Source of the DNA: a bacterium
GTDB taxonomy: Bacteria > Actinomycetota > Acidimicrobiia > Spongiisociales > ZC4RG35
DNA length: 64,000 nt
Assembly: GCA_028824015.1 (NCBI GenBank)
Contig: JAPPFC010000017.1
Span: 205,945-269,944, forward strand
Direction of reading: 5' to 3'
This document shows, piece after piece, positions 1 through 8,346 of the stretch. Numbering within the stretch: position 1 is the stretch's first letter; every line of letters begins with the position of its first letter. Made by a program: the position numbers and the translations under genes. Under the pieces are notes generated by a model. The model worked only from the letters and a program-made list of their open reading frames with translations. It had not been told where the DNA came from and made no database searches.

Positions 1-215
1 GGGGAATCTTAACCCGCCGGAGTACGGGGTCCAGGCCATCCTCGGGGTCCTGCCCAGCAACAACAGACTCACCCGGCCTCCAGAGTGCGCGACGGCATCT
101 CATGGCAAGGATCGCCCCATTTCCCGGGGGAACTCCCCCGTACGGAGCTGGGTAAGGCCAAACGAGTCACGTACTGGAGTAGACGCACTTCTTGAGGTTG
201 CCGGGAAGGGCCGGA
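1..215. other. left edge, no gene supported
   Basis: No frame here gives a convincing protein on either strand. The only structure I see is a G5-AACT-C5 hairpin at 126-139 without a following T-run. It lies downstream of the leftward phosphoribosyltransferase gene and could end its transcript, but without a U-tract this is weak. Confidence 0.4.
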
Positions 216-854
216 CTACCCGCGGCGGGCCCGTTCCAGCAACTCGATCACCTGATGGTCGGGGGTGGGCCGGAAGTCGGCGTAGAAGTGACCGATTGCC
301 GAGAATCGCCGGGGAGTGGAGACGGCCACGAACTCGTCGGCGGCCTCGGAGAAGATGGCTGGAGCGTCAAAGGGAGCGACGGGCGCGGCCATTACCACCC
401 GATCTGCGCCCAGGCGGCGGGCAATGGCGCAGGCGGCCAGGGCAGTGGAACCGGTGGCGACCCCGTCATCGACGATTGCGGCTGTTTTCCCCGCAAGATC
501 CACCGCCGGGCGGCCCCGCCGGAACACTTCGGCCTGCCGTGCCATCTCCGCCCGCTCCCGGTCCACCAGGCGTTCTATGTGGTCGGCCCCTATGCGGAGT
601 CTTCTCACCCGGTCCCGGTCGATGATCTGTGTCCCGCCCTCCCCCAGGGCGCCTATCGCCAGCTCAGGCTGAAAGGGAGCGCCGAGCTTTCGCACCAGAA
701 GAACCTCAAGGGGGGCCGACAGCCGGCGGGCAACCTCGAAGCCCACCGGGATCCCGCCCCGGGGAAGCCCCAGCACCACGGTCCTCTCGCCTTTCAGGTG
801 TTCGAGACGGCGAGCCAGTTTGCGTCCGGCGTGGGAGCGGTTCATGAACCTCAC
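216..854 (-). CDS. phosphoribosyltransferase domain protein
   Basis: A 212-residue type I phosphoribosyltransferase-fold protein. Near the N-terminus it has LGLPRGGIPVG, the segment typical of the 'predicted phosphoribosyltransferase' family. The PRPP-binding loop is VDDGVATGST at about residues 128-137, with the two acidic residues and the Gly/Thr-rich turn intact. The substrate-recognition part gives no clue to the base used, so it could be a nucleobase phosphoribosyltransferase or a regulatory homologue. I chose the GTG at 854 because a GGGAG sits about seven bases upstream; an ATG at 845 is the alternative. It is divergent from the MscS gene, with a 113-bp shared promoter region. Family placement is firm, substrate unknown. 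Confidence 0.85.
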   Translation of the reverse strand: MRFMNRSHAGRKLARRLEHLKGERTVVLGLPRGGIPVGFEVARRLSAPLEVLLVRKLGAPFQPELAIGALGEGGTQIIDRDRVRRLRIGADHIERLVDRERAEMARQAEVFRRGRPAVDLAGKTAAIVDDGVATGSTALAACAIARRLGADRVVMAAPVAPFDAPAIFSEAADEFVAVSTPRRFSAIGHFYADFRPTPDHQVIELLERARRG

Positions 855-967
855 CGCACTCTCCCGTCTTCCAGTCCAACTTCGGGGTGCGGGGCCTCCC
901 GGATCGGACGGCCGCCAACCCGGAACGTCACATTAAGCTGAGGGTAAGGAACGGAAGAGATGGTGTG

Positions 968-2017
968 ATGCCCTTTGTTGTGTTGGCGCAGACTTTGACG
1001 GACGCGTGCGGCGCTGCCCCGCAGGCTATCTGCCGGCTCGTGTTCGACGTGACCGGTAGCACCGGCGCGGCGCGTTTCGCCGATTTCGCGGCCCGTCCTG
1101 TCAAGGTCGTGGTCATCCTGGTGATTGCTTGGTTGGCCAACCGGATGGTACGGCGTTGGCTCAACCGGGCTGTAGAAGGTTGGTTGGAGCGGCGGGCGGC
1201 AGTGGCCGAGGCAGCCCGGGACCGCTCGGCCGAGGCCTCCGATCGTAAAGAGGGGGGACTTCGCGAAGCGGCGTTGCAACGCGCCAGCCTGATGCTCGAA
1301 CAGCAGGATCGGAGCACCCAGCGGACCAGGACCCTCGGGGCAGTGCTGCGGTCAATTGCCTCGATCGTGATCTACGGCATGGCCGTGATGATGTCCCTTG
1401 CCGAGTTCGACGTGAACTTGGGCCCCCTCATCGCCGGTGCCGGCATCGTGGGCGTGGCGGTCGGCTTCGGCGCCCAGAGTCTTGTCAAGGACTTCCTTAC
1501 CGGTGTGTTCATGCTGCTGGAAGACCAGTACGGCGTGGGGGACGTGGTCAACGTTGGCGAAACCGTCGGGGTTGTGGAGGCGGTGAAGCTCCGCACCACC
1601 CAAATCCGCGACATCAGCGGGACCGTTTGGTACATACCCAACGGGGAGATCCGTCGGGTAGCCAACCTGTCACAGGACTGGGGTCGGGCGGTGCTGGACC
1701 TCGAGGTGGCATACGACACCGACATCGAGAAGGCCAAGACGGTCATCAAGGAGGTGGCCGACGGGCTGTGGCGCGAGCAATTGCCGCACGCCACGATCAC
1801 CGAGGAGCCCACTATCGCAGGTATTCAGAGCTTCGGCGCAAGCGCCATCGCCATCCGGTTGATGGCCAAGACCGAGCCAGGCGAGCACTTCGCCACCGCT
1901 CGGGAACTGCGGGGCCGGATCAAGGCAGCCTTCGACGAGGCCGGAATCGAGATACCGTTCCCCCAGCGTACCGTGTGGATGAAGACCGAGCAGCCGCCTG
2001 ACGGTTCGACAGCCTAG
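968..2017 (+). CDS. MscS-family mechanosensitive ion channel
   Basis: A 349-residue small-conductance mechanosensitive channel homologue, expected in the inner membrane, releasing solutes on osmotic downshock. Three hydrophobic segments lie at about residues 38-55, 125-145 and 150-180. The last is the pore helix with the Ala/Gly-packed family signature (IVGVAVGFGAQSLVKD), followed by the beta domain (GDVVNVGETVGVVEAV) and a cytoplasmic alpha/beta domain. A charged helix at about residues 60-110 between the first and second membrane segments is an additional spacer. The frame stays open upstream to 887, but ATG 968 has a GGAAGAG ribosome site and starts just before the first membrane segment. 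It appears to be a single-gene unit. Confidence 0.9.
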   Translation: MPFVVLAQTLTDACGAAPQAICRLVFDVTGSTGAARFADFAARPVKVVVILVIAWLANRMVRRWLNRAVEGWLERRAAVAEAARDRSAEASDRKEGGLREAALQRASLMLEQQDRSTQRTRTLGAVLRSIASIVIYGMAVMMSLAEFDVNLGPLIAGAGIVGVAVGFGAQSLVKDFLTGVFMLLEDQYGVGDVVNVGETVGVVEAVKLRTTQIRDISGTVWYIPNGEIRRVANLSQDWGRAVLDLEVAYDTDIEKAKTVIKEVADGLWREQLPHATITEEPTIAGIQSFGASAIAIRLMAKTEPGEHFATARELRGRIKAAFDEAGIEIPFPQRTVWMKTEQPPDGSTA

Positions 2018-2085
2018 GCATCGCTCTCCCAATTCGACTGACTCGGCTCAGCGGCCGCACAATCCCACGACGAAAGACAGAAGAC

Positions 2086-2859
2086 ATGACCAATAGCAAC
2101 AGGTTGGAAGGCAGGGTGGCAGTGGTTACCGGGGCTGCCGCGGGGATCGGTCGCGCCACAGCGGAGTTGTTCGCCGAAGAGGGGGCCCGCGTGGTGCTGG
2201 CGGATATCGCCGGCGAGGCGGTGGAACGGGCCGCCGCTCAGATCCGGGAGACCGGAGCCGAGGCCGTTGCGGTGGTTGCGGATGTCTCCACCGAAGAGGG
2301 CGCGGAGGAGGTGGTAGGGACCGCGGAGCGCCGGTTTGGCCCGGTGGACGTCCTGGTGAACAACGCGGGAGTCGAACTGAAGAAGCTGGTAGAGGAGACC
2401 ACCCTTGCGGAGTGGGACCGGATCCTTCGCATCAACCTGACGTCGGCGTTCTTGATGTCCCGGCGGGTGCTCCCGAGCATGAAGGAGCGGCGGAGCGGCG
2501 TGATCGTGATGAACTCTTCAGTGGCGAATTTCATTGCGGGGGGTGGCACCACCGCCTACGGGGCGTCGAAGGCCGGGATGATGGCGCTGGCTCGGGGGAT
2601 GGCGATGGAGGGAGCGCCCTACGGGATCCGGGTCAACGCGGTGTGCCCGGGCGTGATCGACACCCCCATGAACGAGCGGAACCTATCCAGGGCCGAGGAC
2701 CCGGAAGCCATGCGGCAGTCCTGGTTCGACATCACACCGCTGGGACGAATGGGAACTCCCCGTGACGTCGCTCAGGCAATGCTGTTCCTGGCCAGCGACG
2801 AGTCGAGTTTCGTCACCGGGTTGCCGCTGGTAATCGACGGCGGGAGAATGATCCCTTAG
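2086..2859 (+). CDS. short-chain dehydrogenase/reductase
   Basis: A 257-residue classical SDR oxidoreductase. The dinucleotide-binding turn TGAAAGIG is at residues 15-22, and an Asp at residue 40 ends the second strand, which normally favours NAD(H) over NADP(H). NNAG is at 92-95. The catalytic triad is Ser145, Tyr158 and Lys162 (Y-G-A-S-K), and the C-terminus has the usual LPLVIDGG ending. The best-known relatives are 3-oxoacyl-ACP reductase-like and alcohol or sugar dehydrogenases; the substrate cannot be read from sequence. It lies 68 bp behind the MscS gene and may be separately expressed. It converges with the nitrilase-family gene, with a hairpin between them. Confidence 0.9.
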   Translation: MTNSNRLEGRVAVVTGAAAGIGRATAELFAEEGARVVLADIAGEAVERAAAQIRETGAEAVAVVADVSTEEGAEEVVGTAERRFGPVDVLVNNAGVELKKLVEETTLAEWDRILRINLTSAFLMSRRVLPSMKERRSGVIVMNSSVANFIAGGGTTAYGASKAGMMALARGMAMEGAPYGIRVNAVCPGVIDTPMNERNLSRAEDPEAMRQSWFDITPLGRMGTPRDVAQAMLFLASDESSFVTGLPLVIDGGRMIP

Positions 2860-2869
2860 ATAGTTGTAG

Positions 2870-2890
2870 GGAGGACTCCGCAGGTCCCCC
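2870..2890. terminator. hairpin between convergent genes
   Basis: GGAGGAC at 2870-2876 pairs with GTCCCCC at 2884-2890 with one A/C mismatch and a seven-base loop. It sits between the stop codons of two convergent genes, where a bidirectional terminator would be expected. There is no T-run on either side, so it is only a weak intrinsic terminator candidate. Confidence 0.35.
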
Positions 2891-2895
2891 GGCAG

Positions 2896-3741
2896 CTATA
2901 CGGCCGCCACCTCTTCGTAGACCTCGGGCCGGCGGTCACGGTAGAAGGCCCAGTAGCGGCGCACCTCTTCCACCATGCCCAGGTCCAACTGGCGGATCAG
3001 CACCTCGTCCTCGGTGTCCGAGGCGGTCCCGCCCACTATCTCCCCGCGGGGATCGGCGAAGTAGGAGGAGCCGTAGTAGTCGGTGCCCTCGAGATCTTCG
3101 GCGCCCACCCGGTTGATGGCGCCGACGAAGTACTCGTTGGCGACCGCCGCGGCCGGCTGCTCCAACTGCCAGAGGTGTTTGGAGTGGCCCCGGGTGGTGG
3201 CGGAGGGGTTGAACACGATCCGGGCGCCCTTCAGGCCCAGCACCCTCCATCCCTCGGGGAAGTGGCGGTCATAGCAGATGTACACGCCGATCCTCCCCAC
3301 CGCAGTGTCGAAAACCGGGTAGCCCAGGTTGCCGGGCCGGAAGTAGAACTTCTCCCAAAATCCCAGCACCTGCGGTATGTGGGTCTTCCGATACTTGCCC
3401 AGGTAGGTACCGTCGGCGTCGATCACCGCCGCGGCGTTGAAGAAGGTGCCCTCGTCCACCACCTCGTATATGGGGACCACCATCACCATCCCGGTCTCTT
3501 TTGCCACGGCGATCATGCGTTGGATGGTCGGTCCGTCGGGTATCGGCTCTGCCCAGGAGTAATTGTCGCTGTCCTGAACCGTGCAGAAATAGGGGCTGTT
3601 GAAGATCTCCTGGAAACAGAGCACCTGGGCGCCCTGTTCGGCGGCGTCCCGGGCGTAGGAGATGTTCTTCTCCACCATGGACTCCTGGTCGCCGGTCCAC
3701 TCCGACTGGACCAGTGCGGCGCTCACCATTTGCTTGGACAT
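2896..3741 (-). CDS. nitrilase-superfamily carbamoyl amidase (beta-ureidopropionase-like)
   Basis: A 281-residue C-N hydrolase. The Glu-Lys-Cys triad is visible: E45 in CFQEIFNSPYF, K119 in YRKTHIP and C156 in YICYDRHFPEG. The spacing and the HIP/ICYDRHFPEG motifs resemble N-carbamoylputrescine amidase and bacterial beta-ureidopropionase, which cut N-carbamoyl groups to amine, CO2 and ammonia. It is the last gene of the leftward transporter operon (42 bp after the ATPase gene), which favours a ureido intermediate from nucleobase or hydantoin breakdown over polyamine synthesis. ATG 3741 has an AGGAGAG site upstream. Family call is strong, substrate is inferred from context. Confidence 0.85.
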   Translation of the reverse strand: MSKQMVSAALVQSEWTGDQESMVEKNISYARDAAEQGAQVLCFQEIFNSPYFCTVQDSDNYSWAEPIPDGPTIQRMIAVAKETGMVMVVPIYEVVDEGTFFNAAAVIDADGTYLGKYRKTHIPQVLGFWEKFYFRPGNLGYPVFDTAVGRIGVYICYDRHFPEGWRVLGLKGARIVFNPSATTRGHSKHLWQLEQPAAAVANEYFVGAINRVGAEDLEGTDYYGSSYFADPRGEIVGGTASDTEDEVLIRQLDLGMVEEVRRYWAFYRDRRPEVYEEVAAV

Positions 3742-3783
3742 GCAATCTCTCCTTCGCTGTAAGTCACATTCGGGTCCCGGCCA

Positions 3784-5301
3784 TCACGCGTCTTCGCTTG
3801 ACACTCCGGCCATCATCAGGCCGATTCCCTGCCGGTCGGCATCCTCGGCGCTCACCTCTCCCACGATGCGCCCCTCGTAGATGACTGCAATCCGGTCGGC
3901 CAAGCCCAGGATCTCGTCCAGGTCTTCGGAGATGAGCAGTATGGCGACCGACTTGGACCCGCGCTGCTCGATGAGCCGGTCGTGGATGTACTCGGCGGCC
4001 CCGATGTCCACTCCCCGGGTGGGTTGGGAAGCCAGCAGCACCGACGGTGAGCCGGAGAGTTCTCTGGCCAGGATCAGCTTCTGCAGGTTGCCTCCCGAGA
4101 GATTCGAGGCCGGAACGTCGAGTCCCGGGGTGGCGACGGAGAATTCATCCACCAGTTGCCGACTGCGTTGACGGATTTCTCCGTTGCGCAGGAAACCCCT
4201 CCGACTCATCGGAGGATGGCGATGGTTCACCAGGATCATGTTCTCAGAGACCGAGAAAGCTCCGATCGCGCCGTCCCGCTGGCGCTCCTCGGGAACATAG
4301 GCCAGCCCCGCCGCTCTGACCGTAGACGGTTTCTGGCCGGTTATGTCGGCGCCGTCGACTTCCACCGTGCCCGACTCAGGTTTCCGGAGACCGGCGATTG
4401 TCTCGGCCAACTCCCGCTGGCCGTTGCCGGAGACTCCGGCGATCCCCAGGATCTCTCCCTCCCGGACCGTCAGGCTCAGGTCTTGGAGGGCCGGCAGGCC
4501 CCGATCGCCCATCACGTTCAGGTTGCGGATGGTCAACCGGGCTCCCCCCGGCTCCATGGCCGGTTTGTCGGGAGCGAGTCGCACCGGACGCCCGACCATC
4601 ATGGAAGCCAGCATTTCGCGGGTGGCGTCTTGTGCCTCTACTTCTCCCATCACCCGCCCAAGGCGAAGCACGGTGATCCGGTCGCTGAGCGCCAGCACCT
4701 CGTGAAGCTTGTGGGAGATGAACACCAGACCTCGGCCGGCCCCGGCCATCTGCCGGAGGATCGTGAAGAGGTGATCCACCTCGCCGGGGGTGAGCACCGC
4801 GGTGGGCTCGTCCAACACCAGCAGTTTGACGTCGCGGTAAAGCGCTTTGATGATCTCGACCCGCTGGCGTTCTCCCACCGAGAGTTGCCAGATGTAGGCG
4901 TCCGGGTCAACCGCCAAGCCGTGAGACTCCGACAACTCCCGGACGCGATCGGAGACCTGCCGCAGATTCATACGCCCCCGCTTAGAGACGGTGCCCATCG
5001 CCACGTTCTCGGTGACCGTGAGAGAGGGCACCAGCATAAAGTGCTGATGCACCATCCCGATGCCGTGGTTAATTGCGTCGATCGGGCTGGTGATCCGGGT
5101 CGGAGCCCCCTCGATGAGGAGTTCGCCCTCGTCGGGCTGGTACAACCCGTAGAGGATCTTCATTAGGGTGCTCTTCCCGGCGCCGTTTTCTCCCAACAGG
5201 GTGTGCACCTCCCCGGCGCGCAGATCGAAGTTGACTCGATCATTGGCCAGCACGCCGGGGAAGCGCTTGACGATATCCCGCATCTCCAGGAGTTGCGTCA
5301 T
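3784..5301 (-). CDS. ABC transporter double ATPase, nucleoside (BMP/NupO) type
   Basis: A 505-residue ABC protein with two nucleotide-binding halves. The first is canonical: Walker A GENGAGKS at 37-44, signature LSVGERQ at 140-146, Walker B LLVLDEPTA at 160-168. The second begins at about residue 257 and has a degenerate Walker A (GVSGNGQRE, 289-297, no GKS/T), an intact LSGGN signature, and a Walker B ending in SQPTRG where Glu is replaced by Gln. One active and one degenerate half is normal for the sugar/nucleoside ATPases (RbsA, NupO, YufO). It lies 34 bp behind the binding-protein gene and is part of the regulator-permease-permease-BMP-ATPase-amidase operon. Confidence 0.93.
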   Translation of the reverse strand: MTQLLEMRDIVKRFPGVLANDRVNFDLRAGEVHTLLGENGAGKSTLMKILYGLYQPDEGELLIEGAPTRITSPIDAINHGIGMVHQHFMLVPSLTVTENVAMGTVSKRGRMNLRQVSDRVRELSESHGLAVDPDAYIWQLSVGERQRVEIIKALYRDVKLLVLDEPTAVLTPGEVDHLFTILRQMAGAGRGLVFISHKLHEVLALSDRITVLRLGRVMGEVEAQDATREMLASMMVGRPVRLAPDKPAMEPGGARLTIRNLNVMGDRGLPALQDLSLTVREGEILGIAGVSGNGQRELAETIAGLRKPESGTVEVDGADITGQKPSTVRAAGLAYVPEERQRDGAIGAFSVSENMILVNHRHPPMSRRGFLRNGEIRQRSRQLVDEFSVATPGLDVPASNLSGGNLQKLILARELSGSPSVLLASQPTRGVDIGAAEYIHDRLIEQRGSKSVAILLISEDLDEILGLADRIAVIYEGRIVGEVSAEDADRQGIGLMMAGVSSEDA

Positions 5302-5335
5302 CGTTCCGTCACCCTGTTGGTTCCTTTCTATTGGG

Positions 5336-7360
5336 CTAGTTGGCGCCGGTGTCGATGGCGCCGGTGATGATTCCCTGGATCACCTCGTTGATCCCGGCGA
5401 ACATCTCAGGTGGTATATCAAAGGCCGGGTTGGGCTCCAAGACCAGTCCGCCGTTGGCGAGGTTGATCTCGTAGGCCTTGCCGCCCAGTGAACCGGCGGA
5501 GATGTCGGCGATGATCTGTCGCAGCACGACTTCCCACTTGTACACCTGGGATGCCACCACCAGGTCGGGCGCCAGGGCGGTCTGGTTGGCCTGGGTGCCG
5601 AACCACAGAGCGCCGGCGGTCTGGGCGACTCCGACCGCGCCGACCACCATCTGGGCCGATCCGGTCAGGACGTCCGCGCCGGCCGCGATGTGTGCCTGGG
5701 CGGCTTCGGAAGCCAACGCCACGTCACTGAACGAACCGATGTAGTTGATAAGAACGGTCACGTCGGGACCGGTGGCTACCGCTCCGTTGTGGAACCCGTC
5801 CACGTACAGCTTGGCGTCGCCCACCTCGATGGGACCGACCACGCCGATGACACTGGACTGGGAAAGGGCCGCGGCCACAACTCCCATCACAAAACCGCCC
5901 TGATCGGAGGCGGCGGTGTAGGCGGAGACGTTGGGCTGACCCAGCGTGTCGGCGGAGGTGCCCCACGCGAAGGCGGTGTCGGGGAAGTCCCCGGCGATCT
6001 CCTGCAGCGATCCTCCGTACTGGGAACCGTGGGCGATGACCAGGTCGTAGCCTTCCTCGGCGTACCCGCGGATGGCCGCGGCGGCGTCCTCGACTATGAA
6101 GGTCCCGTCGGTGATGGCCACCTCGGTGCCAGGCTGCTCCGCCACGATCACGTTCACCGCGTCCACGATGCTCTGCGTGAACGCCAGGTCATTGGAAGCG
6201 CTCGGGGCAACCACCGCGATCCGCAACGGCTCCATCGGCGCGGGCGGCGCCGCCATGGCTTCCATGGTGTTGATGGCGCCACTGACGATTCCGGATATGA
6301 CGATGTCGGCGCCGGCTCGGACCTCGGTGGGGAGGTTGAAGCCGTCGTTGAACTCGATCACCAACCCGCCGTTGGCGAGGTTGATCTCGTAGGCCTTGCC
6401 GCCCAGTGAACCGGCGGAGATGTCGGCGATGATCTGTCGCAGCACGACTTCCCACTTGTACACCTGGGATGCCACCACCAGGTCGGGCGCCAGGGCGGTC
6501 TGGTTGGCCTGGGTGCCGAACCACAGAGCGCCGGCGGTCTGGGCGACTCCGACCGCGCCGACCACCATCTGGGCCGATCCGGTCAGGACGTCCGCGCCGG
6601 CCGCGATGTGTGCCTGGGCGGCTTCGGAAGCCAACGCCACGTCACTGAACGAACCGATGTAGTTGATAAGAACGGTCACGTCGGGACCGGTGGCTACCGC
6701 TCCGTTGTGGAACCCGTCCACGTACAGCTTGGCGTCGCCCACCTCGATGGGACCGACCACGCCGATGACACTGGACTGGGAAAGGGCCGCGGCCACAACT
6801 CCCATCACAAAACCGCCCTGATCGGAGGCGGCGGTGTAGGCGGAGACGTTGGGCTGACCCAGCGTGTCGGCGGAGGTGCCCCACGCGAAGGCGGTGTCGG
6901 GGAAGTCCCCGGCGATCTCCTGCAGCGATCCTCCGTACTGGGAACCGTGGGCGATGACCAGGTCGTAGCCTTCCTCGGCGTACCCGCGGATGGCCGCGGC
7001 GGCGTCCTCGACTATGAAGGTCCCGTCGGTGATGGCCACCTCGGTACCCGGGTTCTCAGCCACGATCACGTTCACCGCGTCCACGATGCTCTGCGTGAAT
7101 GCCAGGTCGTTGGATGCGCTCGGGGCAACCACCGCGATGCGCAGCGGCTCCATCGGCATGTCCTCTTCGGGCATGTCTTCCTCGGGCATGTCCTCTTCGG
7201 GCATGTCCTCTTCGGGCGCCTCGGCGGCGGTCGTTTGAGGGGCGGCAGCCTCGGTGGTGGTGGGCTCCTCAGCGTCGTCTCCGCAGGCGGTGGCTATCAG
7301 AGCCAGGACCGCCAAGACGGCCAAAAGCCGGGCGAAACCCGGTTTCCTATGGGTAAGCAT
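5336..7360 (-). CDS. BMP-family substrate-binding lipoprotein with two tandem BMP domains
   Basis: A 674-residue lipoprotein, twice the usual size for the BMP/PnrA family of nucleoside-binding proteins. A signal peptide ends in a lipobox (LIATAC) and is followed by an acidic/Thr linker with four PEEDM repeats. Two BMP domains follow, each about 306 residues, starting at MEPLRIAVVAPSASND. They are identical over most of their length and differ mainly in their C-terminal tails. ATG 7360 is chosen over upstream in-frame codons because it has AAGGAG eight bases before it and begins the signal peptide. It should sit outside the membrane and feed the two permeases encoded upstream. Tandem fusion of near-identical BMP domains is unusual and is discussed as a finding. 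Confidence 0.92.
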   Translation of the reverse strand: MLTHRKPGFARLLAVLAVLALIATACGDDAEEPTTTEAAAPQTTAAEAPEEDMPEEDMPEEDMPEEDMPMEPLRIAVVAPSASNDLAFTQSIVDAVNVIVAENPGTEVAITDGTFIVEDAAAAIRGYAEEGYDLVIAHGSQYGGSLQEIAGDFPDTAFAWGTSADTLGQPNVSAYTAASDQGGFVMGVVAAALSQSSVIGVVGPIEVGDAKLYVDGFHNGAVATGPDVTVLINYIGSFSDVALASEAAQAHIAAGADVLTGSAQMVVGAVGVAQTAGALWFGTQANQTALAPDLVVASQVYKWEVVLRQIIADISAGSLGGKAYEINLANGGLVIEFNDGFNLPTEVRAGADIVISGIVSGAINTMEAMAAPPAPMEPLRIAVVAPSASNDLAFTQSIVDAVNVIVAEQPGTEVAITDGTFIVEDAAAAIRGYAEEGYDLVIAHGSQYGGSLQEIAGDFPDTAFAWGTSADTLGQPNVSAYTAASDQGGFVMGVVAAALSQSSVIGVVGPIEVGDAKLYVDGFHNGAVATGPDVTVLINYIGSFSDVALASEAAQAHIAAGADVLTGSAQMVVGAVGVAQTAGALWFGTQANQTALAPDLVVASQVYKWEVVLRQIIADISAGSLGGKAYEINLANGGLVLEPNPAFDIPPEMFAGINEVIQGIITGAIDTGAN
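5448..7045. repeat. 918-bp tandem duplication inside the BMP gene
   Basis: Positions 5448-6127 match 6366-7045 base for base as far as I can read, a 680-bp identical block at an offset of exactly 918 bp (306 codons, in frame). Similarity continues beyond this with scattered differences toward the domain starts (for example 6128-6240 against 7046-7158), while the domain C-terminal tails differ strongly. The pattern fits an old duplication later homogenised by gene conversion or unequal crossing-over. Confidence 0.92.
7156..7215. repeat. four 15-bp units coding for PEEDM repeats
   Basis: Four direct 15-bp units (consensus gcatgtcctcttcgg on the plus strand) encode the acidic linker between the lipid anchor and the first BMP domain. 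One unit has synonymous changes (tcttcc). Copy number may vary by replication slippage without breaking the frame. Confidence 0.85.
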
Positions 7361-7413
7361 TGGTTCTGCTCCTTGGGTTGAGAGGTTTATTGGTTGTCGA
7401 GTGAGAAATCTCA

Positions 7414-8346
7414 TTATCCCCCCCTGATGAAAGGCTTGGTGAGGGCAGTTGGCGCCCTGAATCGGCGGGCGGCCACCACCAACGCCAGCACCGTTATCAC
7501 CGCAGGGATCATGGCGGCCAGGTCGGAGGCGCCCAGCGGGATGATGCCCCTGGTCTTGAGCAGCAACACTACCGCCGACACCATCCCGTAGACCAGTGAC
7601 CCGGCCATCACTCCCAGGGGTCTCCATGCGCCGAAGTAGACCAGGGCGATGGCGATGAAGCCCTGGGCATTGGTGAGGTTCTGCTGGAAGATGCCCAGCC
7701 CGATGGCCAGCACCGCTCCGGCCGCTCCGGCGAGGATTCCTCCGATCGTCACCGCCGCGTAGCGGACCCTCGTCACGCTGATGCCCTGGGAGTCGGCCGC
7801 CTCCGGGTTTTCTCCCACTGCGCGGATGTTCATCCCGAACCGGGTCCGATTGATGATCACCGTGGAGACCGGGATGGCCAGGAAAGCGAGGTAGATGGGG
7901 ATGCTGTGATTGAAGAACAGGTCTCCCACCACGGGGATCTCCGAGAGGAAGGGTATGGGGGACTTCTGGAAAGAGGCGGCGGGCAGGGGAGTCCCCACCA
8001 GCTTCTGGAACAGCAGGTCACTCATCCCCAGCCCGAACAGGTAGACGCCGATTCCGCTGATGCCCTGCTCAGCCAGAAGGGAGACGCTGATCACCGAGGA
8101 GAGAAGTCCCAGGACCAGCCCGACTCCCAACCCGACCGCCAATCCCAGCCAGGGGCTCTGGGTCTTGAGCGTTGTGAAATAGCCGCCGAACGCCCCCAGG
8201 AGCATGATCCCGTCCACTCCCAGGTTGAGGACTCCGCTCCTTTGCCCGAATGCCTCTCCCAGGGAGGCCAGCAGTAGCGGGACCGCCAGCCGGATCCCGG
8301 ACGAGAGGGTGGCCACTATAACCGTGGCGCTGAAGATGTCAGCCAT
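7414..8346 (-). CDS. ABC transporter permease, nucleoside type (NupQ-like)
   Basis: A 310-residue membrane permease of the branched-chain amino acid/nucleoside ABC superfamily, with about eight to ten hydrophobic helices. The conserved cytoplasmic loop is visible as RTRFGMNIRAVGENPEAADS, followed by the YAAVTIGGILAGAAGA helix; this loop docks to the ATPase. I chose ATG 8346 because GGGGAGG lies nine bases before it; ATG 8355 would touch the same site directly. The gene overlaps the end of the preceding permease by eight bases, so the two are probably translationally coupled and form a heterodimeric channel. Confidence 0.9.
   Translation of the reverse strand: MADIFSATVIVATLSSGIRLAVPLLLASLGEAFGQRSGVLNLGVDGIMLLGAFGGYFTTLKTQSPWLGLAVGLGVGLVLGLLSSVISVSLLAEQGISGIGVYLFGLGMSDLLFQKLVGTPLPAASFQKSPIPFLSEIPVVGDLFFNHSIPIYLAFLAIPVSTVIINRTRFGMNIRAVGENPEAADSQGISVTRVRYAAVTIGGILAGAAGAVLAIGLGIFQQNLTNAQGFIAIALVYFGAWRPLGVMAGSLVYGMVSAVVLLLKTRGIIPLGASDLAAMIPAVITVLALVVAARRFRAPTALTKPFIRGG

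Noticed and set aside
126-139. G5/C5 hairpin at the left edge as an intrinsic terminator
   Set aside because: No T-run follows on either strand, so it is only mentioned with the left-edge region.
7156-7215. Short regular repeat considered as a CRISPR remnant
   Set aside because: Units are contiguous 15-mers in frame, coding for PEEDM, with no spacers.
7361-7627. Upstream extension of the BMP lipoprotein by 89 residues
   Set aside because: It overlaps the end of the permease gene in another frame and would bury the signal peptide; ATG 7360 has an AAGGAG site.
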